A DNA stretch of 64,000 nucleotides from Micromonospora fulviviridis (GCF_014648395.1 NZ_BMRA01000002.1:62001-126000), one strand, 5' to 3'; shown: positions 23,535 to 32,975, numbered from the stretch's first letter. Notes: a model not told the origin generated them from the sequence alone. Made by a program: numbers and translations.

Positions 23535-23555
23535 GCGGGAGGGGGCAACTCCCGC
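23535..23555 (+). promoter_or_regulatory. Inverted repeat upstream of the LPMO gene
   Basis: Perfect 7-bp arms GCGGGAG and CTCCCGC with a 7-nt spacer, 45 bp before the LPMO start. It could be a repressor site or a leader hairpin. A TTGACG -35-like hexamer lies near 23481. No DasR-type or CebR-type box is visible. Confidence 0.45.
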
Positions 23556-23600
23556 ACCGTCCGGGCGTCGTACACCGACATCCCCACCCCGGAGGCTCAC

Positions 23601-24680
23601 ATGTCCACTCCGCACCGCCGCCGCGCCCCACTCGTGGCGGCGATCCTGAGCGTCTGCGCGGTCGTCGCGGCGCTGCTCACCACCGCGCTGTCCGGCCCGG
23701 CCTCGGCGCACGGGTCGGTGGTCGACCCGGCGTCGCGCAACTACGGCTGCTGGCAGCGCTGGGGCAGCGACTTCCAGAACCCGGCGATGGCCACCCAGGA
23801 CCCGATGTGCTGGCAGGCCTGGCAGGCCGACCCGAACGCCATGTGGAACTGGAACGGCCTGTTCCGGGAGGGCGTCGCCGGCAACCACCAGGCCGCCATC
23901 CCGGACGGCCAGCTGTGCAGCGCCGGGCACACCGCCAGCGGGCGCTACAACGCCCTCGACACGGTCGGCGCCTGGAAGACCTCGCCGGTGACCAGCAACT
24001 TCCGGATCAAGCTGTACGACCAGGCCAGCCACGGCGCCGACTACATCCGGGTCTACGTGTCCAAGCAGGGCTACAACGCGTCGACCACGCCGCTGCGCTG
24101 GAGCGACCTGGAGCTGGTCGGCCAGATCGGCAACACCCCGGCCAGCCAGTGGACGCCGGAGTCGCAGGGCGTGTCGATCCAGGTGCCGGCGAACGCGCCG
24201 GGCCGGACCGGCCGGCACGTCGTCTACACCATCTGGCAGGCCAGCCACCTGGACCAGTCGTACTACCTGTGCAGCGACGTGGACTTCGGCGGCGGCTCGA
24301 CCACGCCGCCCAGCACGCCGCCGCCGACCACCACCCCGCCGAGCACGCCGCCCCCGAGCACGCCGAACCCGGCCGGGGCGTGCACGGCGACGTACCGGAT
24401 CACCGGGCAGTGGGGCGGCGGCTTCCAGGCCGAGGTGCAGGTGACCAACGGCGGGTCGCCGATCCGCGGCTGGTCGGTGAGCTGGAACTACGCCAACGGC
24501 CAGCAGGTCACCTCGGCGTGGAACGCCACGGTGAGCACCAGCGGAACGCTGGTCACCGCGCGCAACGCGGCCTACAACGGCACCCTGGCCGCGGGGGCGA
24601 GCACCACGTTCGGCTTCGTCGGCTCGTGGAGCGGGAGCAACCCGGCGCCCGGGATCCTCTCCTGCACGACGGTCGCCTGA
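23601..24680 (+). CDS. Secreted AA10 lytic polysaccharide monooxygenase with CBM2
   Basis: 359 aa. A signal peptide ends at ASA-36, leaving His37 as the mature N-terminus, as required for the copper histidine brace. The second brace His is H144 in YDQASHGADYIRV, by analogy with S. coelicolor LPMO10C, and the axial aromatic lies in QSYYLCSDV. The catalytic domain (37-230) is followed by a Pro/Thr linker (TTPPSTPPP repeats) and a CBM2 domain (about 255-359, ATYRITGQWGGGFQAEVQV, paired Cys). Such enzymes oxidatively cleave crystalline cellulose or chitin. GGAGG precedes the ATG. It is monocistronic, ending at a strong hairpin. Confidence 0.93.
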   Translation: MSTPHRRRAPLVAAILSVCAVVAALLTTALSGPASAHGSVVDPASRNYGCWQRWGSDFQNPAMATQDPMCWQAWQADPNAMWNWNGLFREGVAGNHQAAIPDGQLCSAGHTASGRYNALDTVGAWKTSPVTSNFRIKLYDQASHGADYIRVYVSKQGYNASTTPLRWSDLELVGQIGNTPASQWTPESQGVSIQVPANAPGRTGRHVVYTIWQASHLDQSYYLCSDVDFGGGSTTPPSTPPPTTTPPSTPPPSTPNPAGACTATYRITGQWGGGFQAEVQVTNGGSPIRGWSVSWNYANGQQVTSAWNATVSTSGTLVTARNAAYNGTLAAGASTTFGFVGSWSGSNPAPGILSCTTVA

Positions 24681-24687
24681 CCGCCGT

Positions 24688-24720
24688 CCGGCCGGGGTCG
24701 CGATCGGCGGCCCCGGCCGG
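24688..24720. terminator. Bidirectional hairpin terminator (LPMO / hemQ)
   Basis: Arms ccggccggggtcgc (24688-24701) and gcggccccggccgg (24707-24720), 13 of 14 paired plus one G-U, loop 5 nt, between convergent genes. Confidence 0.75.
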
Positions 24721-24728
24721 GCGCGGGC

Positions 24729-25430
24729 TCAGACCAGGCAGGTGACGAAGTCGGCGATCGAGCGGCGGCGGCCCGTGTAGAAGGGGACCTCCTCGCGCAC
24801 GTGCCGGCGTGCCCGGGAGGCCCGCAGGTCACGCATCAGGTCGACGATCCGGTGCAACTCGTCGGCCTCGAAGGCGAGCATCCACTCGTAGTCGCCGAGG
24901 GCGAACGAGGCCACCGTGTTGGCCCGCACGTCCGGGTAGCCGCGGGCCATCTTGCCGTGCTCGGCCAGCAGCTCACGCCGCTCGGCGTCGGGCAGCAGGT
25001 ACCACTCGTACGACCGGACGAACGGGTAGACGCAGACGTAGGCCCGGGCCTCCTCGTCGGCCAGGAACGCCGGGATGTGGCTCTTGTTGAACTCGGCCGG
25101 CCGGTGCAGCGCCATCTGCGACCAGACCGGGGTCAGCGCCCGCCCCAGGGTGGTGCGCCGGAACCGCAGGTAGGCGTCCTGGAGCGCGTCACTGGAGGAC
25201 GAGTGCCACCAGATCATCAGGTCCGCGTCGGCGCGCAGGCCGGCCACGTCGTACGTGCCGCGGATGGTGACGTCCTTGCCGGCCAGCTCCTCGAAGAGGG
25301 ACTCGACCTCGGCGACGACGTTCTCGCGCAGCGACGGGAGCGGGCTGGTGGCCCGGTAGACCGACCACATGGTGTAGCGGATGGTCTCGTTGAGCTCCCG
25401 CAGCCGGGCCGCGTTGGTCTGCTCCGTCAT
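24729..25430 (-). CDS. hemQ: Coproheme decarboxylase (hydrogen peroxide-dependent heme synthase)
   Basis: 233 aa chlorite-dismutase-fold protein. HemQ/ChdC turns coproheme III into heme b, the last step of the coproporphyrin-dependent pathway. Signatures include [21 protein letters not shown], the block [14 protein letters not shown] that holds the reactive Tyr, and [12 protein letters not shown] with the proximal heme His, then [14 protein letters not shown]. The ATG at 25430 overlaps the upstream cgoX stop (ATGA). It is the last gene of the hemE-cgoX-hemQ operon and ends near the hairpin at 24688-24720. Confidence 0.93.
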   Translation of the reverse strand: MTEQTNAARLRELNETIRYTMWSVYRATSPLPSLRENVVAEVESLFEELAGKDVTIRGTYDVAGLRADADLMIWWHSSSSDALQDAYLRFRRTTLGRALTPVWSQMALHRPAEFNKSHIPAFLADEEARAYVCVYPFVRSYEWYLLPDAERRELLAEHGKMARGYPDVRANTVASFALGDYEWMLAFEADELHRIVDLMRDLRASRARRHVREEVPFYTGRRRSIADFVTCLV

Positions 25431-26836
25431 GCTGCCGATCCCTCCAGTGCAGTGATGATCTCTTCGGCCGCCGCCTCGCCGGAGCGGACGCAGACCGGGA
25501 TGCCGACGCCGTCGTAGCCGGCCCCGGCCAGGGCCAGCGTCGGGTGGGCGGCGCGCAGCGCCGTCCGGGCCGCCGCCACCCGGCCGAGGTGGCCGGGGGT
25601 GTACTGCGGCAGGGCCCCGCCCCACCGCTGCACGTGCCGGGCCACCGGGGTGGGCAGCGGCGTGCCGAGCACCTTCGACAGCTCCCGGTGCACCGTGGCC
25701 ACCAGGTCGTCGTCGGTGAGCTGGAGCGAGGCCTCGTCGCCGTACCGGCCGACCGAGGCGCGGACCAGGGCGAGCCCGTCGGGCCGGCGCAGGTGGCCCC
25801 ACTTGGTGGTGAAGAAGGTGGACGCCTTGATCAGCAGCCCCTCGGTGGCCGGCACCAGGAAGCCGGACAGCTCCGGCAGCTCCGGCTCGGGCAGGGCCAT
25901 GGTGACCAGCGCGACGCTGGCGTAGTCGAGCCCCCCGACGGCCGTCGCGACCTCCGGGGCCGGGCCGGCGAGCAGCCGGGCGGCCGGGCGGGCCGGCACG
26001 GCGAGCAGCACCGCGTCCGCCTCGACGAACTCAGGATCGCGGGTGGGACCGACGGTGAGGCGCCAGCCGGTCGGGGTGCGGTGCAGCTCGCGGACGGCGG
26101 CGTCCCGGCGGATCGTCGCCCCGCTCTCCCGCGCCGCCGCCTCGACCAGCGTGCTGAGCCCGCCGGCCAGGGTGCCGAAGACCGGGGCGCCCGGGGCGCG
26201 GGGCGCGGCGGCCTGCGCGGCGCGGACCGCACCGACCAGGGTGTGCTCGACCCGGGCCGCCCGGGCCAGCGCCGGCATGGTGGTGACCAGCGACAGGTCG
26301 TCGGCTCGGCCGGCGTAGACGCCACCCAGCATCGGGTCCACCAGCCGGTCCACCACCTCGTCGCCGAGCCGGTCGCGGACCAGCGCGCCGACCGACACGT
26401 CGGCGTCCGGCGGGAGCAGCGGCGCGCCGCCGTCCCGGTCGGCCGCCGCGGCCGGCCGCGCCACCGCCGCCACCTTGTCCAGATCCCCGGGTACGCCCAC
26501 CAGGGTGCCGCCCGGGACCGGGCGCAGCCCGCCGTCGACCACCAGGGCCGCCTGCCCGACGGTGGGGTGCACGATCGCCCCGGCCAGGCCGAGCCGGCGG
26601 GCCAGGGTCACCGCGGCCGACTCCCCGCCGGCCGGGTCGCGCATGAGGAACGACTCGGCGCCGAACTCGACCGGGCCGCCGGCCAGCTCACCGGTGCGCA
26701 GCTTGCCGCCGAGGCGGCCGGACTGCTCGTACACGGTGATCTCGGTGCCGGCGGGGGCCCGGTCGCGCAACCGGACGGCGGCGGCCAGCCCGGTGATCCC
26801 GCCACCGACGATCGCCACCCGCCACGGTCGCGCCAT
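25427..26836 (-). CDS. cgoX: Coproporphyrinogen III oxidase (HemY/HemG-type, FAD)
   Basis: 469 aa FAD flavoprotein. The Rossmann dinucleotide motif is [19 protein letters not shown] at the N-terminus; [28 protein letters not shown] and a C-terminal [19 protein letters not shown] complete the protoporphyrinogen oxidase family pattern. In Actinobacteria with HemQ this enzyme is expected to oxidise coproporphyrinogen III to coproporphyrin III. It starts with ATG at 26836, 13 nt after the hemE stop, and overlaps hemQ by 4 nt. Confidence 0.92.
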   Translation of the reverse strand: MARPWRVAIVGGGITGLAAAVRLRDRAPAGTEITVYEQSGRLGGKLRTGELAGGPVEFGAESFLMRDPAGGESAAVTLARRLGLAGAIVHPTVGQAALVVDGGLRPVPGGTLVGVPGDLDKVAAVARPAAAADRDGGAPLLPPDADVSVGALVRDRLGDEVVDRLVDPMLGGVYAGRADDLSLVTTMPALARAARVEHTLVGAVRAAQAAAPRAPGAPVFGTLAGGLSTLVEAAARESGATIRRDAAVRELHRTPTGWRLTVGPTRDPEFVEADAVLLAVPARPAARLLAGPAPEVATAVGGLDYASVALVTMALPEPELPELSGFLVPATEGLLIKASTFFTTKWGHLRRPDGLALVRASVGRYGDEASLQLTDDDLVATVHRELSKVLGTPLPTPVARHVQRWGGALPQYTPGHLGRVAAARTALRAAHPTLALAGAGYDGVGIPVCVRSGEAAAEEIITALEGSAA

Positions 26837-26849
26837 GGTCGTCCCTCCC

Positions 26850-27941
26850 TTACGCGGCCGGCCGCGCGGACAGCTCGTGCACCAGCGCGACCACCCGGGT
26901 CAGCACCTCGGGGTCGGTCTCCGGCAGCACGCCGTGACCGAGGTTGAACACGTGACCGGGGGCGGCCCGCCCCTCGTCGAGGATCCGGCGCACCGCGGCC
27001 TCCACCACCGGCCACGGGGCGAGCAGCACGGCCGGGTCGAGGTTGCCCTGCACGGCCTTGTCCGGGCCGATCCGGCGGGTCGCGACGTCCAGCGGCGTAC
27101 GCCAGTCCACGCCGACCACGTCGGCGCCGGCCTCGCCCATCGCGCCGAGCAGCTCCGCGGTGCCCACCCCGAAGTGGATCCGGGGCACCCCGGCGCCGGC
27201 CAGGCCGGCGAGCACGTGGGCCGAGTGCGGCAGGACGTAGCGGCGGTAGTCGGCCTCGGAGAGCGCCCCGGCCCAGGAGTCGAAGAGCTGCACGGCGGAG
27301 ACCCCGGCGTCGACCTGCACCCGCAGGAACGAGAGCGTCACCTCGGCGAGCCGCGCGCAGAGCGCGTGCCACAGCTCCGGGTCGCCGTACATGAGCGCCT
27401 TGGTCTTGGCGTGGGTGCGCGACGGGCCGCCCTCGACCAGGTAGCTGGCCAGGGTGAACGGCGCGCCCGCGAAGCCGATCAGCGGGGTGTCGCCCAGCTC
27501 GGCGACGAGCAGCCGGACGGCCTCGTCCACGTAGGACACGTCGTCCCGGCCGATCGGGTTGATCCGCTCGACGTCGGCGGCGGTGCGGACCGGCTCGGCC
27601 ACCACCGGCCCGGTGCCGGGCACGATGTCCAGGTCGATCCCGGCGGCGGCCACCGGCACCACGATGTCGCTGAACAGGATCGCCGCGTCGACCCCGTGCC
27701 GGCGGACCGGCTGGAGGGTGATCTCGGTGACCAATTCGGGGCTCCGGCACGACTCCAGCATCGGCACGTTGGCCCGGATCTCGCGGTACTCCGGCAGCGA
27801 CCGGCCGGCCTGGCGCATGAACCAGACCGGGGTGTGCGGGCCCGGCTCGCGCCGGCAGGCGCGGACGAACGGCGAGTCGGCCGGCCCGCCGCGGCGGGGT
27901 TCTCCGTCTCGGGCGGCAGTGCCCGTGGTGTCGGTGGTCAT
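26850..27941 (-). CDS. hemE: Uroporphyrinogen decarboxylase
   Basis: 363 aa, normal length. HemE removes four carboxyl groups from uroporphyrinogen III to give coproporphyrinogen III. The signature [19 protein letters not shown] with substrate-binding Arg residues, [11 protein letters not shown] with the catalytic Asp, [29 protein letters not shown] and a final [14 protein letters not shown] are all present. It is the first gene of the hem operon. The ATG at 27941 is chosen because upstream codons lack similarity. A palindrome, CGTCAC-N5-GTGACG (27984-28000), sits 43 bp upstream. Confidence 0.95.
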   Translation of the reverse strand: MTTDTTGTAARDGEPRRGGPADSPFVRACRREPGPHTPVWFMRQAGRSLPEYREIRANVPMLESCRSPELVTEITLQPVRRHGVDAAILFSDIVVPVAAAGIDLDIVPGTGPVVAEPVRTAADVERINPIGRDDVSYVDEAVRLLVAELGDTPLIGFAGAPFTLASYLVEGGPSRTHAKTKALMYGDPELWHALCARLAEVTLSFLRVQVDAGVSAVQLFDSWAGALSEADYRRYVLPHSAHVLAGLAGAGVPRIHFGVGTAELLGAMGEAGADVVGVDWRTPLDVATRRIGPDKAVQGNLDPAVLLAPWPVVEAAVRRILDEGRAAPGHVFNLGHGVLPETDPEVLTRVVALVHELSARPAA

Positions 27942-27983
27942 CGCGGCAATCGTGCCACGCGGCCGGGCGACCCCCGCCGCCAC

Positions 27984-28000
27984 CGTCACCTTTTGTGACG
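27984..28000. promoter_or_regulatory. Candidate operator CGTCAC-N5-GTGACG
   Basis: Perfect 6-bp inverted repeat with a 5-nt spacer (cgtcaccttttgtgacg) 43 bp before hemE in the divergent hemE/DUF3000 spacer. Size and symmetry fit a dimeric repressor or Crp-type site; the binder is unknown. Confidence 0.45.
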
Positions 28001-28125
28001 TGAAAGGAAGGGCCCGTTGTTGACGCCCGCGGTGGAGATGGTTCCCCTTCGCACGCCCTCCCGGCCCGCATGATCGGAAACCGTCCGCCCGGCGCGCCGT
28101 CACCCCGCGCGGCGGGCGGCGGGCA

Positions 28126-28131
28126 TAGGCT
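28126..28131 (+). promoter_or_regulatory. Leaderless-type -10 element
   Basis: TAGGCT, 6 nt before the ATG at 28138. Confidence 0.7.
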
Positions 28132-28137
28132 GCCGTC

Positions 28138-28710
28138 ATGGCCCCCCCGATCGCGCTCCCGGAACCCTTCGCCCGCGCGGTCGCGGGGCTGCGATCGGTG
28201 ACATGCCGCCCGGAGATCGTGCTGGAGGAGGTCGGCGCCCCGCAGCGCCTGGCCCCGTACGCGTTCGCGCTCTCCGCCGGTGTGCTGCGCGACGGCGACG
28301 AGGTGGCGACCGGCCGGCTCATCCTGCTGCACGACCCGGCCGGGCACGAGGCGTGGCAGGGCACCCTGCGGCTGGTCACCTACGTGACCGCGGAGCTGGA
28401 GGTCGACCTGGCCAGCGACCCGCTGCTGCCCGGCGTGGGCTGGACCTGGCTGACCGACGCGCTCGACGCGCAGGAGGCCCGCTACCGGGCCATCGGCGGC
28501 ACCGTCACCCAGACGCTCTCCACCCGGTTCGGCGAGCTGGCCGGGCCGCCCGCCGCGGGCGACATCGAGATCCGCGCCTCCTGGACGCCGCTCAGCACCG
28601 ACCTGGCCCCACACCTGCTCGGCTGGTGCACGCTGCTGGCCTCGACGGCCGGCCTGCCCCCACCCGGCGTGACCGCGCTCCCCACCCGCCGCCCCGCCGG
28701 CGCCGCCTGA
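28138..28710 (+). CDS. DUF3000 family protein
   Basis: 190 aa member of the actinobacterial DUF3000 family, usually encoded between hemE and RNase D as here. Conserved parts include [64 protein letters not shown] and [19 protein letters not shown]. No function is established. The TAGGCT promoter element six nt before the ATG implies a leaderless mRNA. The gene ends just before an array of 40-bp repeats. Confidence 0.88.
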   Translation: MAPPIALPEPFARAVAGLRSVTCRPEIVLEEVGAPQRLAPYAFALSAGVLRDGDEVATGRLILLHDPAGHEAWQGTLRLVTYVTAELEVDLASDPLLPGVGWTWLTDALDAQEARYRAIGGTVTQTLSTRFGELAGPPAAGDIEIRASWTPLSTDLAPHLLGWCTLLASTAGLPPPGVTALPTRRPAGAA

Positions 28711-28726
28711 CCCCCTCCGCACCGTC

Positions 28727-28831
28727 GCGCCGCCACGGCGGTCGTCGCCGGCGGGACCGTCTCCTGGCGCCGCCACGGCGGTCGTTGCCGGTGGGACCGT
28801 CCCCTGGCGCCGCCACGGCGGTCGTTGCCGG
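28727..28831. repeat. 40-bp tandem repeat, 2.6 copies
   Basis: Units begin at 28727, 28767 and 28807 (the last partial, 25 nt). Each unit holds the small palindrome CCGCCACGGCGG; units differ at only a few positions. It lies between the DUF3000 stop and a hairpin terminator. It may be a multi-hairpin transcription end or a slippage-prone repeat useful for strain typing. Confidence 0.85.
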
Positions 28832-28843
28832 CCGACACGGCGA

Positions 28844-28876
28844 CGGGCCGCCCCGGGGTGTCCCCGGAGCGGCCCG
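28844..28876. terminator. Bidirectional hairpin terminator
   Basis: Arms cgggccgccccgggg (28844-28858) and tccccggagcggcccg (28861-28876), nearly fully paired with a 2-nt minimal loop, between the convergent DUF3000 gene and the proline-rich gene. Confidence 0.75.
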
Positions 28877-28888
28877 TGCCGAGCCTGG

Positions 28889-29746
28889 TCAGAGGTAGTT
28901 CTCGGCCTCGTCGCAGACCTTGTCGAGGCCCTTGTTGGCGGCGTCGAAGGCCGCCTTGTCGCCCCGGGACGCCGCCGCGATGGCCGTGGTCAGCTTGTCC
29001 AGGCAGCTCGCGATGACCTTCTTCTGCCGGGCCTGCTCGTCCCGGTCGTTCTTGGTGCCGGTCAGGTCCTGCTGGGTGTCGGCGAGCTTGTCGCGGACCG
29101 TCTGGAGGTCGCCCTTGAGCTTGTCGATCTCCTGCCGGTTCGCGGTGATCGTGCCGTCCCGCTGGCTGACCTGCTGCTCGGCCTTGTGCAGCTTGCCGTT
29201 GGTGGTGACGTACAGGCCGGTCATCACACCGCCCAGGACCAGCAGCAGCCCGGCGACGATGCCCAGGATGAGGGCGGCCCGCCCCTTGCCGCCGCTCGCC
29301 GCGGGTGCCCCGTAGGGCGGCACCGGGCCGGGCGGGGCGGACATCGGGTAGCCCGGCGCGGAGACCGGCGGGGCCGACATCGGATAGGCCGGCGGGACGG
29401 AGGTCGGCGGGGCCGACATGGGCTGCGGGTAGCCCGGCGCGGAGCCGGCGCCGGAGACCGGCGGGACGGAGGTCGGCGGGGCCGACATGGGCTGCGGGTA
29501 GCCGGGCGCGGAGCCCGGGCCGCCCGGCGGCGGGACCGGGGCGGCGCCCGGCGCGTACTGCCCGGGAACGGGCGCGGTGGGCTGGGGCAGGGTGGGATCG
29601 GGCTGGGGCGCCCCGTACTGCGGGGGCTCGGGCTGGGCCGACCCGTACTGCTGGGGCGCGGGCTGGCCCCCGTACGGGCTGCCGTACACGGTGCCCCCCG
29701 GCGGCTGGGGCGGGTAGCCGCCCGCTCCGGTCGGTGGCTCGGACAT
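28889..29746 (-). CDS. Proline-rich single-TM protein with coiled coil
   Basis: 285 aa, no named family. Residues 1-150 are Pro/Gly/Tyr/Gln-rich and cytoplasmic, with the direct repeat APGYPQPMSAPPTSVPP seen twice (69-bp DNA repeat) and shorter YPMSAPP units. One membrane helix (AALILGIVAGLLLVLGGVMT) follows, then a heptad-rich extracellular coiled coil (about 185-245) and a small C-terminal helical domain with two Cys (VIASCLDKL and KVCDEAENYL) that may form a disulfide. The plan resembles the genes at 29873 and 36715: Pro-rich tail, TM, different outer domain. GGAGG precedes the ATG. Confidence 0.75.
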   Translation of the reverse strand: MSEPPTGAGGYPPQPPGGTVYGSPYGGQPAPQQYGSAQPEPPQYGAPQPDPTLPQPTAPVPGQYAPGAAPVPPPGGPGSAPGYPQPMSAPPTSVPPVSGAGSAPGYPQPMSAPPTSVPPAYPMSAPPVSAPGYPMSAPPGPVPPYGAPAASGGKGRAALILGIVAGLLLVLGGVMTGLYVTTNGKLHKAEQQVSQRDGTITANRQEIDKLKGDLQTVRDKLADTQQDLTGTKNDRDEQARQKKVIASCLDKLTTAIAAASRGDKAAFDAANKGLDKVCDEAENYL

Positions 29747-29872
29747 GTCTCTTCCTCCAGGTTTGCTGGTCCCCCGCGGGGTGGCCCGTCAGGGCCGGGG
29801 TCTGCGGTCGGCGTGGCCGGGCCTACGCCTTCGACGGTGCGGGCCGGGGTCGGGCCACCGGCGGCGCGCCGG

Positions 29873-31411
29873 TCAGCAGAGCTTGAACCGGTCGCACGCG
29901 GTCTTGATCGGCACGGCCAGGCCGATGCCCTCGGCGTCCCGGGCCTTGGCCGTGGCGATCCCGACGACCTCCTTGGAGCCGTTGATCACCGGCCCGCCAG
30001 AGTTGCCGGGGTTGATCGGGGCGTCGAACTGGATCACGGGGCCGGAGCCGCCCTCGTCCTTGCGGAACGCGCTCACCACACCGGTGGTGACGCTGTCCTG
30101 GAGGCCGAGCGGCGCGCCGACCACCACGATCTGCTGACCTGACTTGACCGGCGTACGCGCCGCGACCAGGCCGGTGAACTTCGCGGTGGTGCGCAGGTGG
30201 GCGAGGTCCTTGTCCTTGTCGACCTCGACGATGGTCGCCTCGAACCGCTGGTCGGTGCGCTCCAGGAAGACCTTGCGCTCGCCGGCGGCGAAGACCGACT
30301 CGACGACGTGGAAGTTGGTGAGCAGCGTGGTGCCGCCACCGGCGGGAGCCTTGCCGATGGCGAAGGCCGTGCCGGTGAACTGGCCGGCCCGGACCCGGAA
30401 CACGCTGGGCAGCACCGCGCTCGCCACGGCCTCTGGGTTGAACGCGGCACCGGCCTGCTTCTCCAGGACCCCCGCCCGCTCCTCCAGGCCGTCGAGCCGG
30501 CCGGCGTCCGCGCCCTGCGCCTCGGCCAGCCGCCGGTCGGTGGCAGCGAGCCGGTCGTCCAGCCGGTGGATCTGGTACGCCTGCACGCCCGCCACCAGGG
30601 CCAGGACGCCGGCCAGGACGAGCGCCACCACCGACAGCCGACGCCCCCGCCCGGACCTCTCGGCCTGACCGCCGGACGGTCCGGCCAGCGCCGACCCGAC
30701 GGCCGGCTGCCCGGGGTAGGCCGGGCCGGACGAGGGCTGACCCGGGTAGGCCGGGCTGGACGGCTGGCCCGGGTAGGCCGGGCCCGAGGCCGGCTGGCCC
30801 GGGAAGGACGGGGCGGAGGTCGGCTGGCCCGGGTAGGCCGGGCCGGACGCCGGTGCCAGGTAGGACGCACCGGCGGTGGCCTGGGCCGGGTAGGTGGACG
30901 CCGGCTGGCCCGAGGGTGCGGGCGCGGCGGCGGGGTTCGAGGCCGGGTGGGCGGCCGTTCCGGCCGGGCCGGCGAACTGTCCGGGGACGGTCGGCTGCCC
31001 CGGCGCGGCGCCGGGCTGTGCGGGTGGCCAGCCGCCGGGGGTGCGGGGAGCGGGCGCGGCCGGGCCGCCCCACTGGCCGCTGCTCGGCGCCGCCGACCAG
31101 GTGGCCCGGGCACCCGACTGGTCGGCGCCCGGCGCACCGCCTGCCCCCTGGGCGGCGGGCGCGGAGCCGAAGCCGGTGCCGGGTGCGGAGCCGTGGCCCG
31201 CGCCGGGTGCGGCCGGCGGGAAGCCGGGGGCGGGGTTCGGGGTCGGCGCGCCGGGGTAGCCGGCCGGCTGGCCGGGGACCGCGGCGTGGCCGGTGGGCGG
31301 GACGATGCGCGGCGGCAGGGGCCCCGGCCGGTCGGCTCCGGCCCGTCCCTGGTCGGCCGTCTCGTCGCCCGGCCCCGGCACGCCGTCACCGGCCCCGTAA
31401 GCGCCCGTCAT
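29873..31411 (-). CDS. Membrane-anchored trypsin-like serine protease (HtrA-like, no PDZ)
   Basis: 512 aa. A disordered Pro/Gly/Ala N-terminus (1-250) carries five or more PAYPGQP-type units. One membrane helix (LSVVALVLAGVLALVAGVQA) and a short coiled coil precede the S1C-type protease domain (about 330-512). The triad is visible: His in LLTNFHVVES, Asp in KDKDLAHLR, Ser in INPGNSGGPV. No PDZ domain follows; the protein ends with a Cys pair (TACDRFKLC). It probably cleaves envelope proteins at the outer face. The ATG at 31411 follows GGGGGAGG. It is divergent from RNase D. Confidence 0.85.
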   Translation of the reverse strand: MTGAYGAGDGVPGPGDETADQGRAGADRPGPLPPRIVPPTGHAAVPGQPAGYPGAPTPNPAPGFPPAAPGAGHGSAPGTGFGSAPAAQGAGGAPGADQSGARATWSAAPSSGQWGGPAAPAPRTPGGWPPAQPGAAPGQPTVPGQFAGPAGTAAHPASNPAAAPAPSGQPASTYPAQATAGASYLAPASGPAYPGQPTSAPSFPGQPASGPAYPGQPSSPAYPGQPSSGPAYPGQPAVGSALAGPSGGQAERSGRGRRLSVVALVLAGVLALVAGVQAYQIHRLDDRLAATDRRLAEAQGADAGRLDGLEERAGVLEKQAGAAFNPEAVASAVLPSVFRVRAGQFTGTAFAIGKAPAGGGTTLLTNFHVVESVFAAGERKVFLERTDQRFEATIVEVDKDKDLAHLRTTAKFTGLVAARTPVKSGQQIVVVGAPLGLQDSVTTGVVSAFRKDEGGSGPVIQFDAPINPGNSGGPVINGSKEVVGIATAKARDAEGIGLAVPIKTACDRFKLC

Positions 31412-31626
31412 ATCGCCCTGTCCTCCCCCGTGACCGCCCCGCAGACGCCAGCCGACAGCCCTCGAGGCCGTCCGCGGCTCGATGGACCGTACCTGCGTGA
31501 ACGGGGTTTGTCTTCCCCGATGTCCGACCCTGCCATCCCGGCGCAACCCGACCCTGTCACGCCATCTCCCGGACATCCCGCCGACACGCGCCCGACCGGC
31601 TGCGCACACCGGATCGCCCGGCGCAC

Positions 31627-31632
31627 TAGGGT
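31627..31632 (+). promoter_or_regulatory. Leaderless-type -10 element
   Basis: TAGGGT, 6 nt before the GTG at 31639. Confidence 0.7.
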
Positions 31633-31638
31633 TGTCAG

Positions 31639-32961
31639 GTGACCGACGAACCACCCCTGCGCCGTCGGGCCGCCGAAAGCCGTATGGACGAGGCCTCGCC
31701 GCATCCGTCGTCGGCCGCGCCGGAGCCGGCGGACGCGGGGACCGAACCCACCGCCGGCGGCCCTGTCCCGCTGACCGCCCCGCGCGAGGGCACACCCGCG
31801 CCGGTGGCCGCTCCGAGCGCGCTCGACGAGGTCGTGGCGCGCTTCGCGGCCGGCACCGGCCCGGTGGCCCTGGACGCCGAGCGTGCCTCGGGCTACCGCT
31901 ACAGCCAGCGCGCCTACCTCGTGCAGCTCCGCCGGGCGGGCTCCGGCACGGCACTGATCGACCCGCTGCCGCTGCCCGACCTCTCCGCGCTCGACGAGGC
32001 GATCGCCGAGGCCGAGTGGGTGCTGCACGCGGCCAGCCAGGATCTCGCCTGCCTCGCCGAGCTGGGGCTGCGCCCGCGCCGGCTGTTCGACACCGAGCTG
32101 GCCGCCCGGCTGGCCGGCTTCGAGCGGGTGGGCCTGGCCGCGCTGACCGAGCAGTTGCTCGGCTACAGCCTGGAGAAGCACCACTCCGCGGCCGACTGGT
32201 CGAGCCGGCCGCTGCCGGAGTCCTGGCTGACGTACGCGGCGCTGGACGTGGAGCTGCTGGTGGACCTGCGCGACGCCCTCGACGAGGAGCTGGACAAGCA
32301 GGGCAAGTCGGCGTGGGCGGCGGAGGAGTTCGCCGCGCTGGTGCGCAACGGCGCCCGCCCGCCCCGGGTGCGCGCCGAGCCGTGGCGCCGCACCTCGGGC
32401 ATCCACCGGGTACGCGGCGCGCGGGCGCAGGCCCGGGTCCGCTCCCTGTGGTACGCGCGGGACCAGATCGCCGCGCGGCGGGACGCCGCCCCGGGCCGGG
32501 TGCTGCCGGACTCGGCCATCGTGGCCGCCGCCGAGCTGGACCCGAAGGACGAGAAGACCCTGCTGACCCTTCCCGGTTTCGGCGGCCGTTCGGTGCGCCG
32601 GCTGGCGCGTACCTGGTTGGCGGCCCTGGACGAGGCGCGCCAACTGCCGGACGACTCCCTGCCGGTGGCCCCGGTGGTGGAGGGGCCGCCCCCGCCGCAC
32701 CGGTGGGCGGAGCGGGACCCGGTGGCCGCCGGCCGGCTGGCCCGCTGCCGGGAGGTGGTCGTCGGCACCGCCGCCGCCCACAACCTCCCCGCCGAGAACC
32801 TGATCGCCCCGGACTACATCCGCCGCCTGGCCTGGCAGCCCCCCGAGGAGATCACCGACGACACGGTCGCGGAAACCCTCCGCACCTTCGGCGCGAGGGA
32901 ATGGCAACTAACCCTCCTCCTCCCAGCCCTGACAAAGGCCCTCCACCTCCCCACGTCCTGA
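31639..32961 (+). CDS. rnd: Ribonuclease D-family 3'-5' exonuclease with HRDC domain
   Basis: 440 aa. After a disordered N-terminus (1-70) the DEDDy exonuclease domain shows Exo I (VALDAERASGYRY), Exo II (VLHAASQDLACL) and Exo III (YAALDVELLVDL). An HRDC domain follows (about 260-350; RSLWYARDQIAARRDAAPGR and SAIVAAAEL) with a helical C-terminus. It trims structured RNA 3' ends such as tRNA precursors. This is the usual actinobacterial place, after hemE and DUF3000. Transcription is probably leaderless from TAGGGT. The last codons are strikingly C-rich on the coding strand just before a palindromic repeat. Confidence 0.9.
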   Translation: MTDEPPLRRRAAESRMDEASPHPSSAAPEPADAGTEPTAGGPVPLTAPREGTPAPVAAPSALDEVVARFAAGTGPVALDAERASGYRYSQRAYLVQLRRAGSGTALIDPLPLPDLSALDEAIAEAEWVLHAASQDLACLAELGLRPRRLFDTELAARLAGFERVGLAALTEQLLGYSLEKHHSAADWSSRPLPESWLTYAALDVELLVDLRDALDEELDKQGKSAWAAEEFAALVRNGARPPRVRAEPWRRTSGIHRVRGARAQARVRSLWYARDQIAARRDAAPGRVLPDSAIVAAAELDPKDEKTLLTLPGFGGRSVRRLARTWLAALDEARQLPDDSLPVAPVVEGPPPPHRWAERDPVAAGRLARCREVVVGTAAAHNLPAENLIAPDYIRRLAWQPPEEITDDTVAETLRTFGAREWQLTLLLPALTKALHLPTS

Positions 32962-32975
32962 CCCCCCTTCTGCCG

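Noticed and set aside
28727..28831. Possible CRISPR-like array
   Set aside because: Tandem 40-bp units with no unique spacers, and no cas genes nearby.
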